From NCBI GenBank assembly GCA_964547795.1, contig CAZJPD010000046.1, positions 1-6,014 on the forward strand: a DNA stretch of 6,014 bases, given 5' to 3'. Positions 1-5,452 of this stretch are shown here, one piece after another. Every line of letters starts with the position of its first letter. The stretch's first letter is position 1. The position numbers and the translations under genes are program-made. The DNA comes from CAZJPD01 sp964547795 (GTDB lineage Bacteria > Pseudomonadota > Alphaproteobacteria > Rickettsiales > Midichloriaceae). The notes below the pieces were generated by a model. It was given only the letters and a program-made list of their open reading frames with translations. It did no database searches and was not told where the DNA came from.

Positions 1-984
1 TACATTATCATTTTCTTTATACTCTACCCCCTTTTGAATTATAATTACAGAAGTACAAACACTAACAGGGTAAAATAAATCATCTAGAAGTTTTATAACT
101 GCTTTTAATGTGTTGTTTTCTAACATAGACTTACGCCAAGTTAAACATCCACCCCCTTTAAACATTATAGGACTTGGAACTATTACAAATAAATAGCCTC
201 CTTTTTCTATTTTATCTAATACAAAATCAATAAATTTATATTCTTTCTCATCTCCTTTTTTAAGTGCAAAAAGGGGATTCATTAAGACTTTTGAAACTTT
301 TAAATCTTGAAATTTATTTGTTGTAAAACAATTCCCTTCTTCAAGATTAGTTCTTCCATCGCCTCTAAAAATCATATTCACAAGTGCGAGAGCAAGAACC
401 TCAGAGTCTTGTTCTATTCCATAAATACCCTCTACCTTAAACTTTTCTAACCCCTCTTTTTCAACTTCATTTTTAACTTTATCAAAAGCCGAAACTAAAA
501 AACCGCCAGTCCCACAAGTAGGGTCTAAAATTTTATCTTTGCTTGTAATATTTAATACTTCAACTGCAAACTTTGTTATATACTTTGGTGTTAATACAAT
601 ACCCATTTCCTTTGAACCATTACCATACTTTAAAAACTGCTCATAAAATCTACCTAAAATATCTGTGCCTGAATTCATTGCAGAGCGAATATTGATACTG
701 TCTAACCCTTGCATTGTTTCAAGTAGTGCCTTTCTAAATTTAATGTGATTATCTGGGGTTGGTGGAACTGAGATTTTAATACAATGAATAAATTCTCTTT
801 TATCTTTTTTATGCAATATTTCTTCTGCCCTACTATTGAGTTCGTTGATCATTGAAAAGTAATTATTTTCACAATTAATATAGCTATCTTTTAATAATGC
901 TAATAACATTGTTGCAACCACTCTTGCTCTGTTATTTTTATTTATTGAGCCATTATGCAGTATTTTATTAATCTTGATTGCTTT
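1..984 (-). pseudogene. N6-adenine DNA methylase part of an interrupted nuclease-methylase gene (runs off the left edge)
   Basis: This stretch is an uninterrupted 328-codon frame in exactly the same phase as the gene at 985-1506, separated from it only by the TAA at 985-987. It encodes the methylase half of a restriction-modification protein that would transfer a methyl group from SAM to adenine in DNA. Visible parts, in order: a helical HsdM_N-like region (about 700-960); GIVLTPKYIT near 572-603; the SAM-binding motif I DPTCGTGGF at 525-499; GIEQDSEVLALALVNMIFRGDG (about 420-355); and catalytic motif IV at 279-268. Motif IV reads NPLF where the family has (N/D)PP(F/Y). After it come a KEYKFIDFVLDKI segment and DLFYP near the edge. 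The target-recognition part would lie beyond position 1. An internal restart (ATG at 909) is possible but has only a weak ribosome-binding site. I judge it a decaying gene. It could instead be a separately translated methylase subunit. Confidence 0.8.
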
Positions 985-1506
985 TTAATAATAAACCTCG
1001 TCTGCAACCCCATGTTCTTTTATATATGGATTATTACTATCAATTATTTGTCTTGCTAATTCTTTATCTAAAAAACCAGTTGTTTTTTTGCCGTTTATTT
1101 CAATCTCAGTCCAGTCTCTATTATGATGATGATAATAATTCTTAACAATATAACTATCATTGTCATTCCCTACAACCACACTAAAAAGTGGTGCAAGCAT
1201 TTTTGTTTTATTTAGCTTTTTACAATAATTTTTTGCCTCTTTTATTACTTGTTCTAGTTGCTTGTGTTCAGCTTTTGCTTCTATGATCCAAAAAGTATTT
1301 GTTTTTACAATGATAACATTTTCAGGTTTTACAGTTTGTAAATGTTCTTTGATAACACTGTTATTCAAGCATTCACCTTGATTATATACTTCACCATCAG
1401 CATGTCTGTTAGGATTTTTAACATTCCAACCAAGTTCTTTTAATGAATTTTCAATAAAAACATAAGCTCTAAACTCGCTGTCTTTTGTCTTTTTATTTTG
1501 TGCCAT
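985..1506 (-). CDS. HsdR_N-like nuclease domain, N-terminal piece of an interrupted restriction-modification protein
   Basis: This 173-residue open frame starts at ATG 1506 and stops at TAA 985-987. It resembles the N-terminal type I restriction endonuclease-like domain found fused to N6-methylases. An acidic residue at position 62 (KPENVI) is followed by FWIIEAKA (72-79), giving the E-x-K core (E76, K78) of a PD-(D/E)xK nuclease. Upstream is GEVYNQGECL (38-47), which I recall as typical of this subgroup. The last residues (HGVADEVYY) and the codons after the stop (KAIKINKILHNGSINKNNRAR) read as one continuous domain linker, so this is most likely the front of a single nuclease-methylase polypeptide, not a stand-alone gene. 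No clear Shine-Dalgarno precedes the start. It lies 42 bp downstream of tsf on the same strand, with no visible terminator between them. On its own it lacks methylase and DNA-recognition parts. Confidence 0.8.
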   Translation of the reverse strand: MAQNKKTKDSEFRAYVFIENSLKELGWNVKNPNRHADGEVYNQGECLNNSVIKEHLQTVKPENVIIVKTNTFWIIEAKAEHKQLEQVIKEAKNYCKKLNKTKMLAPLFSVVVGNDNDSYIVKNYYHHHNRDWTEIEINGKKTTGFLDKELARQIIDSNNPYIKEHGVADEVYY

Positions 1507-1548
1507 ACTATCTAACAGAATTACTTAACAGTATTTCAGGTATTGGGA

Positions 1549-2415
1549 TTAATTTTCACCAATTTCGTATCTAATGTAGTCCGAAACAGTAAATTTACAA
1601 TTAGTTTTATTTTTTAAATCTTCAATAATTTTTTTAATTTTTGTCTTTCCATCTACTACAAATGGTTGCTCTAGCAAAATAATTTCCTTTAGGAACTTTC
1701 TGATTCTTCCTTCAATCATTTTTTCAACTACCCCTGCTGACTTACCACTACTTAATGCTTGTTCTTTCAATATACTTTTTTCTTTTTCAATAATTGTGGG
1801 GTCTAAGCTTTCCTGACTCAAAGCAAGTGGCTTAGAAGCCGCAACATGCATTGCAAGTTGCTTGCCAAATTCCTCTACCTCCTTATTAATTTCTCCTTCT
1901 AAAGCAACAACAACACCAATTTTACCCATGTTGTCTGCAAGCTTATTATGAATATACGGAATCAACTTTCCGTTCTGTACGCTAATTTTAGAAAATCTTT
2001 TTAGAAGAATATTTTCTCCTATGATGGAGATATGCTCCGCTATTATATCTTTAATTGGTGTTGAATTATGTATTCCAGATTCTAAAAATTGAGAGAGAGA
2101 ATCCCCTTTAAAATTATGAGTGTTTTTCACTATGGTATCTGCCAAATTCAAGAATTTTTCATTTTTACCCACAAAATCCGTTTCTGAACTGAGCTCAATT
2201 ATTGTTGCTTTGCTACCATCTATAAGTGTTGCAATGACTCCTTCACTAGTTTCTATTCCAGCTTTTTTGCCTGCAGAAGCCAAGCCCTTTTTTCTAAGCC
2301 ATGTAATCGCTTCTTCTAAATTAGCCTCTGTTTCTTCTAAAGCTTTTTTACAATCCAACATACCAGCTCCCGTTTTGTTACGAAGCTCTTTTATCATACT
2401 GGCATTTATAGACAT
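1549..2415 (-). CDS. tsf: translation elongation factor Ts (EF-Ts)
   Basis: EF-Ts is the cytoplasmic guanine-nucleotide exchange factor that releases GDP from EF-Tu during translation elongation. The protein has 288 residues, close to the E. coli length (283). It has the N-terminal UBA-like domain (MSINASMIKELRNKTGAGML, 1-20, then DCKKALEE), the EF-Tu-contacting TDFVGKN motif (79-85), the conserved AMHVAASKP segment (188-196), and a C-terminal module with EGRIRKFLKE and LLEQPFV. I chose ATG 2415 because it gives the canonical MS.N..MIKELR start and follows an AAAAGG Shine-Dalgarno. The same frame is open up to 2466, but that extension would overlap the 3' end of rpsB and has no counterpart in EF-Ts. 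The start lies one base after the rpsB stop, so the two genes are probably translationally coupled. The gene is intact and no lesion is seen. Confidence 0.97.
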   Translation of the reverse strand: MSINASMIKELRNKTGAGMLDCKKALEETEANLEEAITWLRKKGLASAGKKAGIETSEGVIATLIDGSKATIIELSSETDFVGKNEKFLNLADTIVKNTHNFKGDSLSQFLESGIHNSTPIKDIIAEHISIIGENILLKRFSKISVQNGKLIPYIHNKLADNMGKIGVVVALEGEINKEVEEFGKQLAMHVAASKPLALSQESLDPTIIEKEKSILKEQALSSGKSAGVVEKMIEGRIRKFLKEIILLEQPFVVDGKTKIKKIIEDLKNKTNCKFTVSDYIRYEIGEN

Positions 2416-2416
2416 C

Positions 2417-3337
2417 TTATTTACCTTTTTTGTTATCATTTTTATCACTATCATTTTTGCTGTCATTCATCTCCTTTTTATCAACACCATCTTTACTATC
2501 GTTCATCTTCTTTTTATCAGTATCGCCTTTACTGTTATTTATTTCCTTTTTATTAAAATCAACGTTCTCACCCTTTGTTGGTTTCTTTAATTCATCCTTC
2601 TTATCTTTAGGAGATTCATTTTTTGAATCTATCTCTGAAGATGCTAAGCTTTCTTGCATTCCAGCAAGAACTGTATCAGCTACTAAGTTGCAATATAATT
2701 CTATAGATTTCCGTGCATCATCATTACCAGGTATAACGTAATCAATCCTTTCTGGAGTAGAGTTTGTGTCTACTACAGCAATTATAGGTATATTTAATTT
2801 TTTTGCTTCCTGTACAGCAATGGCATGTGTTTTTACATCTATAATAAATAATATATCAGGAATTCCGCCCAAATTTCTAATACCGCCTATTGCTCTCTCT
2901 AATTTTTCTTTTTTCCTTGAAAAATTAAGTAATTCTTTTTTAGTATAGCTGTCTCCTCCTTCTTCTAAAAATTCCTCATACTTTTTTAGGGTTTTGATAG
3001 AGGATGAGACAGTTGACCAATTTGTCAACATACCACCTAACCAGCGGTGATTTACATAGTATTGACCACACCTAGAAGCTGCTTCTTGCACTATATCTGT
3101 AGACTGTCTCTTTGTGTTTACAAACAGTATCCTGCCATTCTGTAAAGCAACAGAATATATGACCTTTAAAGCATCAAACAATAGAGGGGTAGTCTTTCGG
3201 AGGTCAATAATATGGACTTTGTTTTTTATTCCATATATATATTCCTCCATTTTGGGATTCCACAAATTCTTCTTATGTCCCCAATGAACCCCTGCTTCTA
3301 ACAGGGTTTTTATGTTAAAATTTGATCGAAAAGCCAT
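2417..3337 (-). CDS. rpsB: 30S ribosomal protein uS2 with an extended charged tail
   Basis: uS2 binds the head-body junction of the 30S subunit. The 306-residue product starts at ATG 3337, preceded by a good AGGAGA ribosome-binding site. The uS2 core covers about residues 1-230: LLEAGVHWGHKKNLWNPKM (12-30), IIDLRKT (43-49), ILFVNTKRQ (70-78), RWLGGMLTNW (98-107), GGIPDILFIIDV (157-168), IPIIAVVDTNS (183-193) and YVIPGNDDA (200-208). E. coli uS2 is about 240 residues, so residues 231-306 are an added tail rich in Lys, Asp, Asn and Ser. Long uS2 tails occur in other alphaproteobacteria, but here most of the tail is a 12-residue tandem repeat. The core looks intact. The gene leads the rpsB-tsf operon, a very widely conserved order. 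Confidence 0.97.
   Translation of the reverse strand: MAFRSNFNIKTLLEAGVHWGHKKNLWNPKMEEYIYGIKNKVHIIDLRKTTPLLFDALKVIYSVALQNGRILFVNTKRQSTDIVQEAASRCGQYYVNHRWLGGMLTNWSTVSSSIKTLKKYEEFLEEGGDSYTKKELLNFSRKKEKLERAIGGIRNLGGIPDILFIIDVKTHAIAVQEAKKLNIPIIAVVDTNSTPERIDYVIPGNDDARKSIELYCNLVADTVLAGMQESLASSEIDSKNESPKDKKDELKKPTKGENVDFNKKEINNSKGDTDKKKMNDSKDGVDKKEMNDSKNDSDKNDNKKGK
2424..2429 (-). promoter_or_regulatory. Shine-Dalgarno of tsf inside the rpsB 3' end
   Basis: The minus strand reads AAAAGG, then eight bases, then ATG at 2415. The site lies within the last codons of rpsB (KKGK), so a ribosome finishing rpsB sits over it. This supports 2415, not 2466, as the tsf start. Confidence 0.6.
2435..2560 (-). 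repeat. 36-bp tandem repeat encoding the uS2 C-terminal tail
   Basis: About 3.5 in-frame units of 12 codons: residues 260-271 (DFNKKEINNSKG), 272-283 (DTDKKKMNDSKD), 284-295 (GVDKKEMNDSKN) and a partial copy from 296 (DSDKND). Comparing the 36-bp units base by base, units 2 and 3 (2489-2524 and 2453-2488) match at 28 of 36 positions and all eight differences are transitions. Units 1 and 2 match at 25 of 36. The consensus is roughly xxDKKxMNDSKx. The divergence suggests an old duplication kept in frame and not a very recent expansion. Confidence 0.85.
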
Positions 3338-3343
3338 AATAAA

Positions 3344-3349
3344 TCTCCT
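3344..3349 (-). promoter_or_regulatory. Shine-Dalgarno of rpsB
   Basis: The minus strand has AGGAGA six bases before ATG 3337, a near-perfect match to the anti-Shine-Dalgarno. It confirms the rpsB start. It is directly adjacent to one arm of an inverted repeat in the leader (3350-3357). Confidence 0.8.
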
Positions 3350-3402
3350 ATTTTGGTTATACTAATACAGATACCAATCAACTGAAAAGCCAACACCAAA
3401 AT
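3350..3402 (-). promoter_or_regulatory. inverted repeat in the rpsB leader, possible regulatory stem
   Basis: In the rpsB transcript, AUUUUGGU (3402-3395) is perfectly complementary to ACCAAAAU (3357-3350), with a 37-nt loop. The second arm ends directly at the AGGAGA ribosome-binding site. Folding would place the Shine-Dalgarno at the foot of a stem. rpsB leaders are known sites of autogenous control in some bacteria, but I do not recognise a described motif here. An 8-bp match in an AT-rich stretch could also occur by chance. Confidence 0.35.
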
Positions 3403-3427
3403 TTTTCTGCACGCTTTATAGAGGATG

Positions 3428-3460
3428 ATACTATAGTATGCTATGGAAATTTCAACTCAA
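3428..3460 (-). promoter_or_regulatory. candidate promoter for rpsB-tsf
   Basis: On the minus strand two overlapping sigma70-like pairings are possible. One is TTGAGT (3460-3455) with TATAGT (3435-3430), spacer 19. The other is TTGAAA (3455-3450) with TAGTAT (3433-3428), spacer 16. Neither is ideal in both boxes and spacing. Transcription would start about 80-90 nt before ATG 3337. The -10 area sits inside a 12-bp palindrome (3428-3439). Confidence 0.35.
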
Positions 3461-3487
3461 ATTTTTTAGGTAAATAAAATTTTTTGT

Positions 3488-3516
3488 TTGAGACTTAACA
3501 CTAAATTTAATAGAAT
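3488..3516 (+). promoter_or_regulatory. candidate sigma70-type promoter for the Host_attach-family gene
   Basis: TTGAGA (3488-3493) and TAGAAT (3511-3516) are separated by exactly 17 bases, close to the TTGACA/TATAAT consensus. The predicted start would lie near 3523, about 33 bases before ATG 3556, leaving a short leader that contains the G-rich ribosome-binding region. This is the better of the two promoter candidates in the divergent spacer. Confidence 0.5.
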
Positions 3517-3538
3517 TAGGTTGATTAGTTAACAAATT

Positions 3539-3547
3539 GGTGGGGGG
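3539..3547 (+). promoter_or_regulatory. G-rich ribosome-binding region of the Host_attach-family gene
   Basis: GGTGGGGGG ends eight bases before ATG 3556. It can pair with the anti-Shine-Dalgarno only partly through G-U pairs. A run of six Gs is unusual in such AT-rich DNA. Confidence 0.45.
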
Positions 3548-3555
3548 TAATAAAG

Positions 3556-3975
3556 ATGACAAACAAGCTTATTTTAGTTATAGATGCAAAGTTTGCCAAA
3601 TTGTATGATGCTGAAGGTTTAAAAATAAAGGATTTGATTTCAGAGTATACATCAGATGAATTTGGTATTGCTCATAAAAAACGGTTGTTAAGAACTGGAT
3701 TTAAAAAACAGAGGGGTAGTTCTGCACATTTTTTTGACCCTCACACAGAAACTAAAGATATAGAGAGAAATGAATTCAGCAAAAAAATTGCAGAAGTCAT
3801 AAAAGGTGAGATAAATAACAGCAAATTTTCTGAACTTATCATTATTGTTACTCCAAAAACGTTAAGTTTAATGAGAAAGCATTTACTCGGGTTAGTAAAA
3901 ATTAAAGTGAAAGAGGTTGCGAAAGATTTAATTCATACTACAAAGCCTCAAGTTGCAAAAGTAGCTTTTTCTTAA
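3556..3975 (+). CDS. Host_attach-family protein (PF10116-like), function unproven
   Basis: A 139-residue cytoplasmic-looking protein with no signal peptide or membrane segment, about the usual length for the family. It begins with a hydrophobic strand (KLILVIDAKFAKLYD, 4-18), matching the family's typical 'ADGARARVFE' opening. It then has DPHTETKDIERNEF (61-74), usually seen as 'PHTDPHREEKRRFA', a core strand-helix ELIIIVTPKTLSLMRKHL (93-110), and a C-terminal KEVAKDLIHT (119-128), usually 'ELDKDLTH'. The family name comes from a plant-attachment phenotype in a rhizobacterium. The fold has been linked to eRF1/Pelota-like baeRF proteins, so a translation-related role is possible. It is divergent from rpsB-tsf and convergent with mlaC, so it is a single-gene unit with its own candidate promoter. 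The family call is from recalled motifs, and the cellular role is not established. Confidence 0.8.
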   Translation: MTNKLILVIDAKFAKLYDAEGLKIKDLISEYTSDEFGIAHKKRLLRTGFKKQRGSSAHFFDPHTETKDIERNEFSKKIAEVIKGEINNSKFSELIIIVTPKTLSLMRKHLLGLVKIKVKEVAKDLIHTTKPQVAKVAFS

Positions 3976-4006
3976 TTTGTAGATGTAATATCAAATATCG
4001 AAAATA

Positions 4007-4060
4007 GACTCTGCTCCATGAGGTGTGTGAGCTCTGTTAATACCTTCCGGTCCTCTTATC
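4007..4060. other. small GC-rich island in the convergent spacer, unidentified
   Basis: The spacer 3976-4067 between the stops of the Host_attach-family gene and mlaC contains a 54-base block with 27 G or C (50%), against about 30% around it. It contains GAGCTC (4029-4034), a repeated CTCTG, and CCTTCCGG. No hairpin followed by a T-run is visible, so it is not an obvious intrinsic terminator. On the minus strand it is open in two frames without a start codon preceded by a ribosome-binding site. It may be a remnant of a gene, a dispersed repeat or a small RNA. Confidence 0.4.
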
Positions 4061-4067
4061 AAAAATT

Positions 4068-4682
4068 TTATCTAATACTTTTTCCTTTATCTTTTAATCT
4101 TTGAATTAAAGAATTTATTCCATCTTTTGAGATGATAGAATCAAAATCTGATTTTTGCCCTATAATTACACTAAGACCCCCTACGATCATATCTCTGATT
4201 TGATACTGATCACTAAAATCTTTAATTCTATATGATATATTTATCTGTTCTGTAGCATTTTTTGGATTATTTATTTTGGTATTCACCACATATTGGGATT
4301 TCGAAAGCACCTTTACGGATTCTATATATAAATTTTGACCATTATACTCAGTAAATTTAGACACGTATGCATTTATTAGAAAATTCCTGTATGCAATTAA
4401 ATATTCTTGTAATTGCTCCTTGTTCAATTTGCGGTAATATTTTCCTAGTGCAAACCTCCCCATCCAATCTATATCTACATATTCACAGAAAATATCATTT
4501 AGCTTTTCTCGTTTTTGCTCATTGTTAGATTGAGATTCAATGACATCTACCACCCTATCTGCAATACTATTAACAAAACTGGTGATTTTCTGTTTTTCAT
4601 CCCCAAATGTGGGATAAAAAAATACGATAATCAGGAGTACAGTACATAAAATATTTTTTGATATAAGTATAAATCTATTCAC
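4068..4682 (-). CDS. mlaC: MlaC/Ttg2D family periplasmic phospholipid-binding protein
   Basis: MlaC shuttles phospholipids across the periplasm between MlaA at the outer membrane and the MlaFEDB ABC transporter at the inner membrane. I prefer the GTG start at 4682, which gives 204 residues: AAGAGGG lies eight bases upstream, and the start falls one base after the mlaA stop. The same frame extends to a TTG at 4700 (210 residues), but that start lies within mlaA and has no good ribosome-binding site. The N-terminus is a signal peptide (hydrophobic ILCTVLLIIVFFYPTFG). The mature part shows the family pattern DIDWMGRFALGKYYRKL, then LIAYRNFLINAYVSKFTEY, and near the C-terminus IRDMIVGGLSVI and DFDSIISKDGINSLIQRL. 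It is intact and appears cotranscribed with mlaA. No transporter genes (mlaD/E/F) are in the window. Confidence 0.9.
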   Translation of the reverse strand: MNRFILISKNILCTVLLIIVFFYPTFGDEKQKITSFVNSIADRVVDVIESQSNNEQKREKLNDIFCEYVDIDWMGRFALGKYYRKLNKEQLQEYLIAYRNFLINAYVSKFTEYNGQNLYIESVKVLSKSQYVVNTKINNPKNATEQINISYRIKDFSDQYQIRDMIVGGLSVIIGQKSDFDSIISKDGINSLIQRLKDKGKSIR

Positions 4683-4683
4683 A

Positions 4684-5439
4684 TTAATTACCCTCTTCAA
4701 CTAATTTTGAAAGTGTTTGATAATAGAAATTACGCAAAGTAGCATACTCGTCAAGCGATATTTCAGATAATGTCCTTTCATTACCAATTAGTTGCTCCCT
4801 CGCCACTATCACTCTGCCTGCATAATAATAAGTTCTGAACTTTTCTTTATTATTAAGGTCGATTACACCCACTGGGTCAGCAATTGTATCTACTATTATA
4901 CCAACACCACCCCTTACAGTTGAAGGACCTAATAAGGGTAGCATTAAGTAAGGACCTTCCTTAGCTCCGTAATATCTCAAAACATTGCCAAAATTGACAT
5001 CATGTTTTTTAAGACCAGCTTCTTTGGCAATGTCAAACATTCCCAAGATTCCAAATGTACTATTCATAAAAAACCTAAAAAATGAATCAAAAGCAACTTT
5101 TGGCTTTAATTGAAGTATTCCATATACTGCATTTAATGGTTCTTTAAGATTGCTGATAAAACAACTAACTCGCCTCTTTACTGGAGATGGAACTACAATA
5201 CTATAAATTTTAGTAGGTGGAAGTATGATGAATTTATCAACTACCTTATTAAACCTATATATTGAACGATTTAATCTTTCATAGGGGTCATGAATTTTAA
5301 TTTGATTAAAGCTTTTATAAAAATCCTCATCTATTTTAAAGTCCTCATCGTCAGCACCATTCAAGATGTTTTCATCTGCTATACTACAAGTACAATAAAA
5401 AAACGACAAAGCTAAGATGAGAAGAAACCCCTTACACAT
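4684..5439 (-). CDS. mlaA: MlaA/VacJ family outer-membrane protein
   Basis: MlaA sits in the outer membrane and removes mislocalised phospholipids from its outer leaflet, handing them to MlaC. The 251-residue product is about the usual length. Residues 1-20 form an export signal with cysteines at 16 and 18 (FFYCTCS), but the lipobox is poor because no small residue precedes C16. Lipid attachment is therefore uncertain. Family motifs follow: DPYERLNRSIYRFN (51-64), ISNLKEPLNAVYG (95-107), FFMNSTFGILGMFDIA (123-138), GPYLMLPLLGPSTVRGGVG (162-180), DPVGVID (188-194) and DEYATLRNFYY (230-240). ATG 5439 follows a weak AGCTGGATA site, and an in-frame stop lies just upstream. The 3' end carries the mlaC ribosome-binding site, so translation of the two genes is likely coupled. 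It may be read from a promoter upstream of the neighbouring methyltransferase. Confidence 0.93.
   Translation of the reverse strand: MCKGFLLILALSFFYCTCSIADENILNGADDEDFKIDEDFYKSFNQIKIHDPYERLNRSIYRFNKVVDKFIILPPTKIYSIVVPSPVKRRVSCFISNLKEPLNAVYGILQLKPKVAFDSFFRFFMNSTFGILGMFDIAKEAGLKKHDVNFGNVLRYYGAKEGPYLMLPLLGPSTVRGGVGIIVDTIADPVGVIDLNNKEKFRTYYYAGRVIVAREQLIGNERTLSEISLDEYATLRNFYYQTLSKLVEEGN
4691..4697 (-). promoter_or_regulatory. Shine-Dalgarno of mlaC inside the mlaA 3' end
   Basis: AAGAGGG on the minus strand lies eight bases before GTG 4682 and within the last codons of mlaA (EEGN). It decides the mlaC start in favour of GTG 4682 over TTG 4700 and implies coupling. Confidence 0.6.
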
Positions 5440-5452
5440 TATCCAGCTTTTT

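Noticed and set aside
2416..2466. N-terminal extension of tsf to ATG 2466
   Set aside because: The extra 17 residues (MTAKMIVIKMITKKVNK) overlap rpsB and have no EF-Ts counterpart. ATG 2415 has a proper ribosome-binding site and the canonical N-terminus.
2120..2590. Plus-strand open frame of 156 codons
   Set aside because: It is antisense to tsf and the rpsB tail, with a low-complexity hydrophobic translation (F/I/L/T-rich) that mirrors the lysine-rich repeat. No ribosome-binding site and no recognisable family.
2430..2741. Plus-strand open frame of 103 codons
   Set aside because: It is the reverse complement of the repetitive uS2 tail. The S/F/L-rich repeats are an artefact of the AAA/GAT-rich coding strand.
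2766..2948. Plus-strand open frame of 60 codons
   Set aside because: It lies wholly antisense to the conserved uS2 core and has no support of its own.
3976..4067. Bidirectional intrinsic terminator in the convergent spacer
   Set aside because: Only 3-4 bp stems are visible (for example GCTC/GAGC and GAGG/CCTC with long loops), and none is followed by a T-run in either direction.
4683..4700. TTG start for mlaC at 4700
   Set aside because: It lies inside mlaA without its own ribosome-binding site. The GAGGG sequence that would serve as the site is within this extension and points to GTG 4682.
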